From CAZWFW01 sp964633445 (GTDB lineage Archaea > Undinarchaeota > CAZWFW01), in the NCBI GenBank assembly GCA_964633445.1, contig CAZWFW010000037.1, positions 1-13,431 of the forward strand: DNA of 13,431 nt. Reading direction: 5' to 3'. The notes below the pieces were generated by a model. It was not told the origin of the DNA. It ran no database searches and was given only the letters and a program-made list of their open reading frames with translations. The translations under genes were made by a program, and so were the position numbers. Positions 1-7,806 of the stretch are shown piece by piece (position 1 is the first letter of the stretch; every line of letters starts with the position of its first letter).

Positions 1-50
1 TGATACATCAACTTCCTAACCTTTGCTATAAATTCCTCTCGTCTCCCCAT
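1..50 (-). CDS. 5' end of a leftward gene, product unknown (partial)
   Basis: An ATG on the minus strand at 50-48 opens a frame that stays open to the window edge and encodes MGRREEFIAKVRKLMY. Sixteen residues are too few to assign a family; the stretch is basic and predicted helical. The call rests mainly on the promoter: a TATA box at 84-92 lies 33 bases upstream of the ATG, which would give a leader of roughly a dozen bases. No Shine-Dalgarno motif is visible, in keeping with a short-leader or leaderless archaeal transcript. Insertion element A begins just upstream of this promoter. Confidence 0.5.
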   Translation of the reverse strand, partial: MGRREEFIAKVRKLMY

Positions 51-83
51 TTTTTAATAAATACTTAAAAGTTAAGCACTTCC

Positions 84-92
84 TATTTAAAT
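84..92 (-). promoter_or_regulatory. TATA box for the leftward gene at 1-50
   Basis: The minus strand reads ATTTAAATA, the same nine bases as the putative TATA boxes at 11142-11150 and 13347-13355. With the usual TATA-to-start distance of about 26 bases, transcription would begin near position 62. The end of element A lies 16 bp upstream (109). Confidence 0.6.
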
Positions 93-101
93 CTTCTTTA
101 T

Positions 102-108
102 CAAATAT
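102..108. repeat. Target-site duplication of element A (copy at 788-794)
   Basis: CAAATAT directly abuts the left terminus of element A at 109. The same seven bases follow its right terminus at 788-794. IS6-family elements usually duplicate 8 bp; here seven of eight match. The exact abutment to both inverted repeats makes chance unlikely despite the AT-rich context. Confidence 0.65.
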
Positions 109-787
109 GAGCCTGTCAACCTACAATAATTTCCTAAGGTCAAAAAGTTAATAAGAGGGTAAAGCCCCCTATTATTTTTGGCAAAACTGGCAAAAAAAAG
201 GGTGATAACAATGCAAGCAGCAAGCACTTGAATTATTATTTGCAAAACTATTTAAAAATAATTACATCGATATAAAAACAAAGATAAGGCTTGCCTGCTT
301 TATTATCTAGGTCTATCATTACGCAAAGCAAAGAAGTTATTTTAATCCAAAGAAAAAGAAGCGCAAAGTGATTGCAATAGACGAAACAAAAATTTACGGT
401 TTTTACGTTTTTGCTGCGATTGATGTTAATAGCAACGAAATAATTGCAACATATGCAAGTAAAGGGCGCAGCAGCCTGGATGCTTTGATTTTTATGAAAA
501 AAGTTTTAAAAGCTTGATCGATAAACCAGAATTAATTCTCTGCGATAAGGGGAAATGGTATAGTTATGCTTTTGAAAGATTGGGATTAAACTATAAGCAT
601 GAAAAATTTGGTTTAAGGAATGCAATTGAAAGGTGGTTTTTCTTGTTGAAGCATAGAACTAAGAGGTTTTACAATTGTTTTCATGCTAATAACCTTACTG
701 GGAAATTTAAAGCTGTTTATGAATTTTGTTTGAGTTTTGCAGCACTGTATAATGGTTTGATTGGGAGGTGGTTAAGTTGACAAGCTG
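109..787 (+). mobile_element. IS6-like insertion sequence A, degenerate copy
   Basis: A 679-bp element bounded by inverted repeats. The left end reads GAGCCTGTCAACCTA; the right end, read inward from 787, is CAGCTTGTCAACTTA. A 7-bp direct repeat, CAAATAT, flanks it. The interior holds a broken transposase on the plus strand with recognisable DDE residues of the archaeal IS6-like type. The size is slightly below the usual 700-800 bp, consistent with an internal loss in the N-terminal coding part. The same terminus recurs at 11581 and 13372. The copy is almost certainly unable to make its own transposase but has both ends and could still be moved in trans. Confidence 0.85.
211..780 (+). pseudogene. 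IS6-like DDE transposase, frameshifted
   Basis: The likely start ATG at 211 meets a stop after six codons (229-231). Beyond it, fragments in different frames line up as one protein: ELLFAKLFKNNYIDIKTK, then LLYYLGLSLRKAKKLF after a frame change, then NPKKKKRKVIAIDETK in another frame. A further frameshift near 505-513 leads into the 88-codon C-terminal piece starting at 514. The catalytic triad is visible: Asp at 380-382 (IDETK), Asp at 544-546 (CDKGKWY) and Glu at 628-630 (RNAIERWF). The downstream LKHRTKRFYNCF is typical of archaeal IS6-type transposases. The N-terminal helix-turn-helix expected between KKLF and NPKKK seems deleted. At least one early stop and two or three frame breaks make this a dead gene. 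Confidence 0.85.
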
Positions 788-822
788 CAAATATTGCTAA
801 TAATCCTCACTAAGGCTAGAAA

Positions 823-837
823 AGGTTAAAAATTTAA
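823..837 (-). terminator. Possible T-rich terminator of the long operon
   Basis: Just past the stop of the TOPRIM gene the minus strand reads GTTAAATTTTTAAC, a short inverted repeat whose centre is a run of five T. Archaeal termination often needs only a U-tract. Weak evidence: the DNA is AT-rich and similar runs are common. Confidence 0.25.
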
Positions 838-849
838 CAATAACAATAT

Positions 850-1326
850 CTAATCTTCTAAAATTCTCAAAAATTCCCTAAAGGAACCCAATTTACTCAT
901 TTTCTCTATTGAAAAGTCTTTTAATTTACAATATTTTATTCTACCCTTTATTTTCAATATTTCCTTTAATTTCTTCTTAGGATTTTCACAATTTTCTGCA
1001 TCTTTAATATAATTTGCAAGTATCCATGTCTCTAACTCTCTTTTAATAATGATGAAAAAATCAGCAGATTCTATACTCCTTCTTATTTCTTCATCGCCTT
1101 CTAATCCTTTCTCATCTGCTAAAATAAGGGTATTTTTGAAAGAATAACCATATGCATTTTCAAGCATTCTCCTAAACTTTTTCCAGCTTTTAAAATTGCC
1201 AATTCCCCCTATTTCCTTAATAAGAATCCTTTTCTTAACTTCAAGCAAAGGCAATATTTTTCTTTCAAGGATATGTTTATCCTTTTTTCCTTCAACAAGA
1301 ATGAGGAGGTCAAATTCATGTTGCAT
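850..1326 (-). CDS. TOPRIM-like protein, probable nuclease partner of the adjacent ATPase
   Basis: A 158-residue protein, starting at the internal ATG at 1326 rather than 1350. The chosen start has a good ribosome site (GAGAGGT, nine bases upstream) and begins right before the first strand, MQHEFDLLILVEG. The motif LILVEGKKDKHIL holds the TOPRIM glutamate (E12). A second strand, NTLILADEKG, gives D71 where TOPRIM enzymes carry Asp-x-Asp; here the second position is Lys (D71-E-K73), which is unusual. KRELETWILANY (95-106) resembles the ELExWLLA motif of DUF4276/RloB-like TOPRIM proteins. The gene overlaps the ATPase gene by 11 bases. Paired ATPase and TOPRIM proteins occur in OLD-type, PARIS and RloB-like systems, so DNA or RNA cleavage controlled by the ATPase is the likely job. 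A repair role is possible. The family call is by motif only. Confidence 0.65.
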   Translation of the reverse strand: MQHEFDLLILVEGKKDKHILERKILPLLEVKKRILIKEIGGIGNFKSWKKFRRMLENAYGYSFKNTLILADEKGLEGDEEIRRSIESADFFIIIKRELETWILANYIKDAENCENPKKKLKEILKIKGRIKYCKLKDFSIEKMSKLGSFREFLRILED

Positions 1327-2326
1327 AGAGCAACAACCTCTCTCTTTCAAGGAATTCCTTTACTTCTACTTCCTCCTTAAACTTCAATATTTTACCTTCA
1401 GAAATACCTAATATTTCCTCTGTCTTAAAATACTTTAAAACAAACGGATTATGAGTTGTTATCAAAACCTTTGCTGGAGCTTCCTTTATAATTTCACATA
1501 AAATATCTAGTAAGCCAACATGCATATGAATCTCTGGCTCTTCAATAACTATAAATCCTTCTATAGTTTCTAAAGCTGTTGTATAGAAAAGAAATCTTAG
1601 AAAGCCATCAGATTCCCTTCTTATATCAATTTCTTTTCCATTCTTCAAGCTCTTAAGCAACATCTTATGATTTATAATCTCAAATTTTAAATCATCTATT
1701 TCAAAAACCTCGATCATTATAGCCCTTATATCATCAAATTTTTCTATATTGGATAAATACAAGTGATGAAGAAACGATATAAGATTCGAACCATCTTCTA
1801 TTAATTCCTTTTTCTCCCATACCCATCCAGAGTCTTTAATCCTGTCTTCATTAGGTCTTAAAACGTAAGTTTTATCTAAGAAGCTGCAAATTTTTGCTAA
1901 TTCCTCGTATTTTTGAAGCTTTTTCCCTATTTCGGAATAAGGATCTTTCATATACCAGAGAAAACTTTGATTCTCATCAATTTTAAATTCCTTATCCTTT
2001 ATTTTAAGCAAAGAACCGCTCCTTTTAACAATTTCTGAAAATTCTTCTATAAGCTTATACTCAAGATCAAATTCTCCAAACTTTACGTTATAATTTTCAA
2101 AAGAAATTTCCAAATGTTTTTCTCTCACTGGTATTAAGTCATAAACATCTTTATTACTTGGAAATAATTTCCCCTTTATACTTCCTTCCACCAAATTCTT
2201 AAGAAATTCTATTCCTAAAGTTAACATTGTTTTTCCAGCCCTATTTCTTCCTATAACAATAACTTTATCTTTAATCTCTAAACAAGCTTCAGAAAGATTG
2301 CCAAATTTTTGATAAATTATTTTCAT
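1316..2326 (-). CDS. OLD/AAA_21-type (ABC-like) ATPase
   Basis: A 336-residue cytoplasmic ATPase of the SMC/Rad50/OLD superfamily. Walker A is GRNRAGKT (26-33), directly after a short N-terminal sheet. A degenerate signature, ESDGFLRFLFYTTAL (238-252), matches the SxGxxR-type motif of AAA_21 proteins. Walker B is FIVIEEPEIHMH (258-269) with catalytic E262/E263, and the H-loop is ITTHN (289-293). No long coiled coil is seen, so it is not an SMC or Rad50. The start ATG shares one base with the rps7 stop (TGATG), so translation is probably coupled to S7. The next gene encodes a TOPRIM-like protein; together they look like a split OLD nuclease or a PARIS/RloB-like defence pair. The ATPase would sense or load and the partner would cut. 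The family is secure; the defence role is inferred. Confidence 0.8.
   Translation of the reverse strand: MKIIYQKFGNLSEACLEIKDKVIVIGRNRAGKTMLTLGIEFLKNLVEGSIKGKLFPSNKDVYDLIPVREKHLEISFENYNVKFGEFDLEYKLIEEFSEIVKRSGSLLKIKDKEFKIDENQSFLWYMKDPYSEIGKKLQKYEELAKICSFLDKTYVLRPNEDRIKDSGWVWEKKELIEDGSNLISFLHHLYLSNIEKFDDIRAIMIEVFEIDDLKFEIINHKMLLKSLKNGKEIDIRRESDGFLRFLFYTTALETIEGFIVIEEPEIHMHVGLLDILCEIIKEAPAKVLITTHNPFVLKYFKTEEILGISEGKILKFKEEVEVKEFLERERLLLYAT
1336..1342 (-). promoter_or_regulatory. Ribosome binding site deciding the TOPRIM gene start
   Basis: The minus strand reads GAGAGGT nine bases before the ATG at 1326. It lies inside the end of the ATPase gene and favours 1326 over the ATG at 1350, which would add eight residues (MKERGCCS) unlike the start of a TOPRIM fold. 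Confidence 0.6.
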
Positions 2327-2934
2327 CAGCGTGAAGATGCAGCTATTCTCTCAATCTCTTCCTTTTTAGCTACCGAGTAGCAACGCGTGTCATAATTTGC
2401 TGCTGCTATTATTTCATCCGCTAATGCCTCCCATATAGATTTCCTTCTTTTAAACGCTCTCTGGGCTGCTCCATGCGTTATAAATCTCAAAGCTAAATCT
2501 ACCCTTCGCAACGGTGCAGTATCTACAGCCTTTTGAACGATTATACCACCTTGCCTAAATCTTGTTATTTCTTCCCTTACAGCGCAGTTCTCAATAGCCC
2601 TCACAAGCACCTGTATAGGATTTTCCTTTGTTCTTTTCTCAATCAATTCAAAAGCCTTCATAACAAATTTTAAAGCCTTTAGCTTCCTACCACAATCTCT
2701 GCCAGATGTCTTTATATGCTTGTCAGTATCCTTAGAATGACCAGTAACCATTAATTTATTCGCAAGCCTCTCAACTATGTGATATTTCTCTTTACCAAAC
2801 CTTTTATTCGCAAGCCTACCCCCATTATGCAAGACAACTCTCAGCTCTAGATTAATATAAGGCTTCAGTCCAGGATCGCTTACAACAACATCTCTACAGC
2901 TCCATTTTCCAAATACTTTCAAATCTAGAGTCAT
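2326..2934 (-). CDS. rps7: 30S ribosomal protein S7
   Basis: A 202-residue S7 (uS7) of archaeal length, which binds the 3' major domain of 16S rRNA and helps form the E site. Family hallmarks are KENPIQVLVRAIEN (about 103-116), the GGIIVQKAVDTAPLRRVDLALRFI region (about 129-152) and the C-terminal SVAKKEEIERIAASSR. The start overlaps the rps12 stop by four bases (ATGA). In most archaea the next genes are elongation factors EF-2 and EF-1A; here an ATPase gene follows with a one-base overlap. Confidence 0.97.
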   Translation of the reverse strand: MTLDLKVFGKWSCRDVVVSDPGLKPYINLELRVVLHNGGRLANKRFGKEKYHIVERLANKLMVTGHSKDTDKHIKTSGRDCGRKLKALKFVMKAFELIEKRTKENPIQVLVRAIENCAVREEITRFRQGGIIVQKAVDTAPLRRVDLALRFITHGAAQRAFKRRKSIWEALADEIIAAANYDTRCYSVAKKEEIERIAASSR

Positions 2935-3365
2935 CTTCTGGGTTTCTCCTTTCTTCCCGTCCTTAGCTCCTCTAATGCAATATCATTAACTTTAACAACT
3001 TTATATCTAACTCCCGGAATATCACCAACAGGGCCGCCCATCGCTCCACCAATACCTTCAATTATAACCTCGTCATGCTCGTCAATGAAATTAATAGCCC
3101 CATCTTTTGGTGCAAATGCTGTAACAATCCTACCATTTTTAACTAATTGGAGTTTTACGCATTTACGTATTGCCGAATTAGGCTGTTTTGCCTCAAGTCC
3201 TACTTTTTCTAATACAATTCCTCTAGCCTGAGGTGCTCCCTCTAAAGGATCAAATCTTTCCTTAGATCTAAGCATTCTCTTCTTATAACGCTTATCACTC
3301 CACTTAAATCTCCTTCTAACCTGTCTTAGCTTCCTCGCTGCAAACATACCATTTGGCTTGCTCAT
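2931..3365 (-). CDS. rps12: 30S ribosomal protein S12
   Basis: A 144-residue archaeal S12 (uS12), the decoding-centre protein that monitors codon-anticodon pairing. The conserved loop KQPNSAIRKCVKLQL (60-74) and the second loop GGPVGDIPGVRYKV (110-123) are intact. The basic N-terminal extension is normal for archaea. It overlaps nusA and rps7 by four bases each (ATGA junctions), so it is probably translated by reinitiation. Confidence 0.97.
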   Translation of the reverse strand: MSKPNGMFAARKLRQVRRRFKWSDKRYKKRMLRSKERFDPLEGAPQARGIVLEKVGLEAKQPNSAIRKCVKLQLVKNGRIVTAFAPKDGAINFIDEHDEVIIEGIGGAMGGPVGDIPGVRYKVVKVNDIALEELRTGRKEKPRR

Positions 3366-3790
3366 CTTATCAGCACCTCATCAATATCATGATGTCTTTG
3401 TAGTATTCTTTTTATTAGATTTATATTTTTTCCATTTTTACCGATGACCATTGCGCGCTCTTGTGAATTCCATAACCTAATAATTGCTATTTTTTTGCCC
3501 TTGCTATTTATTACATTAACATCTCTAGGAGCGATGGGATAGAGCATATTTACTATGAATTTTTTAGGATCCTTCGAATACTCGAATACTTTAATGCGCT
3601 TATTAATTAAATTTCTTACATTTCTTATATTCATACCACCCTTTCCAATAGCAAGTCCCATATCACCACTTTTTACTATAAAAACTACTATATCATCATC
3701 CACTATACAATCCTCTACCCTCGCTCCAGTTAAATTTTCAAAAAGTGCTAAATACCTAATACTTTCCGTATTAAGCCTTAATGTAGGCAC
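3362..3790 (-). CDS. nusA: NusA-like transcription factor, two KH domains
   Basis: A 142-residue archaeal NusA homologue made only of two KH RNA-binding domains; like other archaeal versions it lacks the bacterial N-terminal polymerase-binding and S1 domains. The GxxG loops are GKGG (49-52) and GKNG (117-120). It probably binds nascent RNA during elongation or termination. The start is GTG at 3790, 13 bases inside rpl30e, chosen because a strong GGGAGGA lies ten bases upstream and no nearby in-frame ATG fits the domain. Position between rpl30e and rps12 is the classical archaeal order. Confidence 0.93.
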   Translation of the reverse strand: MPTLRLNTESIRYLALFENLTGARVEDCIVDDDIVVFIVKSGDMGLAIGKGGMNIRNVRNLINKRIKVFEYSKDPKKFIVNMLYPIAPRDVNVINSKGKKIAIIRLWNSQERAMVIGKNGKNINLIKRILQRHHDIDEVLIR

Positions 3791-4098
3791 TTTTCACTGT
3801 TCCTCCCTACTACTTCTAATATTCTTGACTCACCGGGATCTTCTATTGTAAGTACTGATACAGGGAAAGGTTTCTTACAGAGGCTTGCCAACTCCTTATT
3901 ATTACCCTTAAACTTATATATTGGTGTTTCTGTAAGAGATGCATAATATTCAATATCCTTTCTAATATTTTCAGGGCAGTTATTCGCTATTATTAATAAT
4001 TTTGCTTTACCAAGCTTTAAAAGCTTTATTGCACTATTTGATCCTAACTTTACTTTCCCAGTTTCCATCGCCAACTTTAATTGCGTTTCAAGGTTCAT
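3778..4098 (-). CDS. rpl30e: 50S ribosomal protein L30e
   Basis: A 106-residue member of the L7Ae/L30e/S12e RNA-binding family. Typical features are the N-terminal helix ending in GKVKLGSNSAIKLLKLGKAK (14-33), the strand LLIIANNCPENIRKDIEYYA and the C-terminal PFPVSVLTIEDPGESRIL. It is the usual gene between rpoA2 and nusA in archaea. It overlaps rpoA2 by 11 bases and nusA by 13. Confidence 0.95.
   Translation of the reverse strand: MNLETQLKLAMETGKVKLGSNSAIKLLKLGKAKLLIIANNCPENIRKDIEYYASLTETPIYKFKGNNKELASLCKKPFPVSVLTIEDPGESRILEVVGRNSEKCLH
3801..3807 (-). promoter_or_regulatory. Ribosome binding site of nusA (GTG start)
   Basis: The minus strand reads GGGAGGA ten bases before the GTG at 3790, inside the rpl30e coding region. 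It supports the non-ATG start. Confidence 0.6.
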
Positions 4099-5227
4099 TT
4101 CTCTTCATTCTTAATTCTGTTATTCCTGTTCCTATTGGAGCTACCTTACCGACTATTATACTTTCAATGACACCATCAAGGTGGTCAATTTCGCCTCTCG
4201 CGCTTGCATTAAATAAATGCTTAACGGTTTCTTCAAAACTCGCTCTTGCCAGAACGTTTGCTTTCTCACCGGCTACACCATGCCTACCTATACCCTTTAT
4301 AACACCATCAAAAGTCATAATGTCCGCAACAAGCATAATATGTCTTACATCTACCGTCAATCCTGCATCCTCCAATGTAGCCATAGCCTCATTTATTATA
4401 GCATTTCTCGCTGCCTCAATACCAAGGACATCTGCAATTTCAAAAATATCATTGCTTATTGTTCTAGTCGGATCTATACCTTTAATATTCAAAACCTTTG
4501 CAAGATTCGTACCACTCGTATAAATAACATATTCTCCATTCTCCTCCAAAATAATAACATGCTTTATCCCCCTTATACCTTTTATGAATGCGTTTTTCAA
4601 CTTATCTTTAATTTTAAATAAGTCAGAGACAGTAGCATTTTTCTTGCTGATAACTATTTTATTACCTTCAACTTTAACATTAATTTTTTGAATCTTCCTA
4701 ATAGCTTTAAGAACAGATTCCCTATCAATTTCCCTTCTCTTTATTTCGTCTTCATCTAGCCTAACAACAACATTCATACCAACTAAGTCTATCGAAATTT
4801 CCTCCGCAATCTTCTCAAGCGTAGTCTCCCTAATCTTATTGGCAATTTTTCTCGCCATTTTTCTATCCTTTTTGTATTTCTCACTAAGATAAATTTTCAT
4901 TTGAGGGGTTTTAGGCGTTTTCTTAGCATCGACAATTTCTATTAACCTTGGCAAACCTCTTGTAATCTCCATAGCTGCTCCAGCATAGTGCTTAGTTCTC
5001 ATCATCATTTGCGTTCCTGGCTCACCTATGCTTTGAGCAGCAACAACACCAACTGCCTCTCCAGGTTCAACTTTTGACCTTTCGTATTCAAAAATAATCC
5101 TATCTACAATCCTTCTGATCACATCCTCATCCTTTATTTTTCTTTTCTTTATACTCTCCTCTAATTCTTCAATAATATTTATTGGCAATTCTATTCCTTT
5201 GCTTGAAATATACTCCCTTACATTCAT
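4088..5227 (-). CDS. rpoA2: DNA-directed RNA polymerase subunit A'' (Rpo1C)
   Basis: A 379-residue C-terminal part of the largest subunit, of normal archaeal length. It begins before the VVAAQSIGEPGTQMMM motif (61-76) that leads into the trigger loop. The catalytic trigger-loop histidine is H80 (RTKHYAGAA). The C-terminal jaw and clamp segments end with the conserved GVAGEKANVLARASFEETVK and IGTGITEL motifs. The residue before H80 is Lys where many homologues have Phe. The ATG overlaps the rpoA1 stop by four bases, so the A'/A'' split is a genuine gene boundary. Confidence 0.97.
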   Translation of the reverse strand: MNVREYISSKGIELPINIIEELEESIKKRKIKDEDVIRRIVDRIIFEYERSKVEPGEAVGVVAAQSIGEPGTQMMMRTKHYAGAAMEITRGLPRLIEIVDAKKTPKTPQMKIYLSEKYKKDRKMARKIANKIRETTLEKIAEEISIDLVGMNVVVRLDEDEIKRREIDRESVLKAIRKIQKINVKVEGNKIVISKKNATVSDLFKIKDKLKNAFIKGIRGIKHVIILEENGEYVIYTSGTNLAKVLNIKGIDPTRTISNDIFEIADVLGIEAARNAIINEAMATLEDAGLTVDVRHIMLVADIMTFDGVIKGIGRHGVAGEKANVLARASFEETVKHLFNASARGEIDHLDGVIESIIVGKVAPIGTGITELRMKRNEP

Positions 5228-7806
5228 TTCTCTCTATTCAATACTTCATCAATAATTTTATCTACATTAACATTTTTGCCCCAATCGCTTTTAGTGACAT
5301 CTATCCCATCCTCGCCATATTCAAATTGTATAATTCTACCCTTATTATCTCTTACAGTACCGTCATATTCAACCTTTAAATCCTGCAGTGCGTTGATAAG
5401 CCTCCTTTGCATGTAACCGCTTTTAGGAGTTCTCATTGCTGTATCCGTAAGACTTTCCCTTCCACCCATCGCGTGGAAGAAGAACTCTTCAGGAGTCATC
5501 CCTCGCTTATAGCTTGAATAGACGAAACCTCTTGCCTTTGCACCAATATCTCCTTCCTTAAAATGAGGAAGGGTTCTATTCCTGTAACCTCTTGATATTC
5601 TTCTGCCTCTTATAGCTTGCTGCCCTATACATGCGGCTATTTGTGTAATATTAAGCAAACTTCCTCTCGCACCAGTCTTAGCCATTATAACAGATGCTAT
5701 GTATTGTTTTAGGTATTTTAGCGCGATTTTACCAGCTTCATCCCTACCCTCATTCAAAGCGTTCATTATCAGCTCTTCAACCGTTTCTTCAAGAGTTCTT
5801 CCAGGCAAAGGCTCAAGTTCTCCGCTATTATATTTCCTTATAATTTCCATAACCTTTTCCTCAACTTTTCTAAAGTGTTTCTCCAGTTGGGTTAACGCTT
5901 CTTCAGGCAAATCCTCATCGTCAATTCCTACAGTAAAGCCATGCATATCTAGGTATGTTATTGCCAACTTTGTAACAGAATTAAGGAATTTTTTAGCTTC
6001 CTCCTCACCATATTTCCTAATTATTTCATCAAGCAAGATTCCAGAAAATGCTCCTATAGATTTGTCATCGATTACTCCCTTGATTAATTTTCCATCCTTT
6101 ATTACCACATACGCATCATAAGGACAATTCTCACCTTTACATTCGCTGCATTTATTACAAACTTTTGCTTTGTATCTTAAATTAATACCACTAGGAATGA
6201 GCATACTAAATACTTCTTTACCCGTCCATTCTTCCTTACCATCATCAATCTTGACCCCCGCAGCCATAAGTAATTGTTGGGCCTCTTCCTTGCTGAACTT
6301 TCTATCCTTCATTGTTAATAAGTAACAACCAGTAACATGGTCATGTAAGCATCCTATTATAGGCCCACCAAATCTTGGACTCCTTAAATGTTTTTGAACA
6401 GCAAGCAATAATCTAGCTTCCGCTCTTGCCTCCTCAGTTTGAGGAACATGCAAATTCATCTCATCCCCATCAAAATCTGCATTAAAGGGTGGACAAACAG
6501 TGAGGTTTAACCTAAATGTTTTGTAAGGCATAATTCTCGCTCTATGCGCCATTATACTCATCCTATGTAAGGAAGGTTGCCTATTAAACAGAACAATATC
6601 ACCATTCATCAGGTGCCTCTCTACAATATATCCAGGCTCAATTTCGCTCACAATCTCCTCTTTATTTTCCTCAGTAATTTTCTTGCGCCTACCATCGCTC
6701 CTTATAACATAATTTGCACCAGGCCACTTATCAGGACCGTTGAGAATCAATTTTTTCAATTTTTCAATATTATACTCGTTAACTCTCTCCGGTACTGTTA
6801 ACTCCTTGGCAATACTTTCCGGCACACCAACCTCATCGATATCTATTTTCGGATCTGGGCTAATAACAGTTCTTGCTGAAAAATCGACACGTTTACCAGC
6901 CAGACTATGTCTAAATCTCCCTTCCTTACCCTTCAACCTCTGAGCGATTGTTTTTAATGGCCTGCCCGAGCGATGTCTTGCTACTGGAATACCAGGGGAT
7001 TCGTTATCAATATAGGTAGTTATGTGATATTGCACCAGCTCCCACTGATCCTCAATTATTGGTCTTGGAGCATTCGCTTCGATATTTTCAGCAAGCCTCA
7101 AATTTAACCTTAGAATATCCACAAGCTTATGAGTTAGATCATCCTCACTTCTTTCACCAGTTTCAAGGGTAATTGAAGGTCTAACGGTTGCTGGAGGAAT
7201 AGGCAAAACTGTTAATATCATCCATTCCGGTCTTACCTTCTTTGGGTCTAAGCCAAGAACATCCAAATGTTCATCAGGAATTTTCTCAAATCTTTCTCTT
7301 ATTTCATCAGGCCAAAGCCTGCGCTTACCCTCATAGTAATAGTGCGGTTTATCAAATCTTATTTCAATCTGCTCAGCACCGCAATGAGGACACTTCTTAA
7401 CAGCTTCTGTCAGCTGATAAACATGTTCCGCAAACTTCTCTCTATCCGAGGGTGTCTTTATTCGCTCCTTTAGCTTTTTAATCTTATTCTCCGGCAATAA
7501 AACCCTACCACACTCCCTACAAATGCTACAAAGAATTCTATAAACTATTTTAGCAAATCCAACATGAACAACTGGCTTAGCTAGCTCTATATGACCAAAA
7601 TGTCCAGGACATTCCCTTATTCTGCCGCCACATGTTGCACATCTTAATCCTGGGTCAACAACACCAAGCCTTAAATCCATCAATCCCCCTTTTATCGGAT
7701 AACCGTCAGCATCGTGTGTATCTGGAACAGTAATCTTAGCTACGCTCATCTTTCTTATCATATCAGGAGATAACAACCTGAAGTCTATGCACGCTACTTC
7801 CTTCAT
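5224..7806 (-). CDS. rpoA1: DNA-directed RNA polymerase subunit A' (Rpo1N)
   Basis: An 860-residue N-terminal part of the largest subunit. Clamp zinc ligands are C56, C59, C66 and H69 (CATC...CPGH), with a second set C96/C99 and C139/C142 (C93 also near). The catalytic centre is NADFDGDEMN (442-451), with the Mg-binding D444, D446 and D448. The bridge-helix region runs from about GARGFVYSSYKRG to MRTPKSGYMQRRL (757-803). An extra cysteine cluster, C550-x2-C-x2-C-x4-C561, sits between the catalytic loop and the funnel and may bind metal. Overlaps of four bases join it to rpoB1 and rpoA2. All expected catalytic residues are present. Confidence 0.97.
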   Translation of the reverse strand: MKEVACIDFRLLSPDMIRKMSVAKITVPDTHDADGYPIKGGLMDLRLGVVDPGLRCATCGGRIRECPGHFGHIELAKPVVHVGFAKIVYRILCSICRECGRVLLPENKIKKLKERIKTPSDREKFAEHVYQLTEAVKKCPHCGAEQIEIRFDKPHYYYEGKRRLWPDEIRERFEKIPDEHLDVLGLDPKKVRPEWMILTVLPIPPATVRPSITLETGERSEDDLTHKLVDILRLNLRLAENIEANAPRPIIEDQWELVQYHITTYIDNESPGIPVARHRSGRPLKTIAQRLKGKEGRFRHSLAGKRVDFSARTVISPDPKIDIDEVGVPESIAKELTVPERVNEYNIEKLKKLILNGPDKWPGANYVIRSDGRRKKITEENKEEIVSEIEPGYIVERHLMNGDIVLFNRQPSLHRMSIMAHRARIMPYKTFRLNLTVCPPFNADFDGDEMNLHVPQTEEARAEARLLLAVQKHLRSPRFGGPIIGCLHDHVTGCYLLTMKDRKFSKEEAQQLLMAAGVKIDDGKEEWTGKEVFSMLIPSGINLRYKAKVCNKCSECKGENCPYDAYVVIKDGKLIKGVIDDKSIGAFSGILLDEIIRKYGEEEAKKFLNSVTKLAITYLDMHGFTVGIDDEDLPEEALTQLEKHFRKVEEKVMEIIRKYNSGELEPLPGRTLEETVEELIMNALNEGRDEAGKIALKYLKQYIASVIMAKTGARGSLLNITQIAACIGQQAIRGRRISRGYRNRTLPHFKEGDIGAKARGFVYSSYKRGMTPEEFFFHAMGGRESLTDTAMRTPKSGYMQRRLINALQDLKVEYDGTVRDNKGRIIQFEYGEDGIDVTKSDWGKNVNVDKIIDEVLNREK

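Noticed and set aside
514..780. Open frame of 88 codons as a stand-alone gene
   Set aside because: It is the C-terminal third of the broken element A transposase; it starts mid-domain at a TTG and the preceding parts are in other frames.
1327..1350. Longer TOPRIM protein starting at 1350
   Set aside because: The extra eight residues do not resemble a domain start, and a good ribosome site precedes the ATG at 1326.
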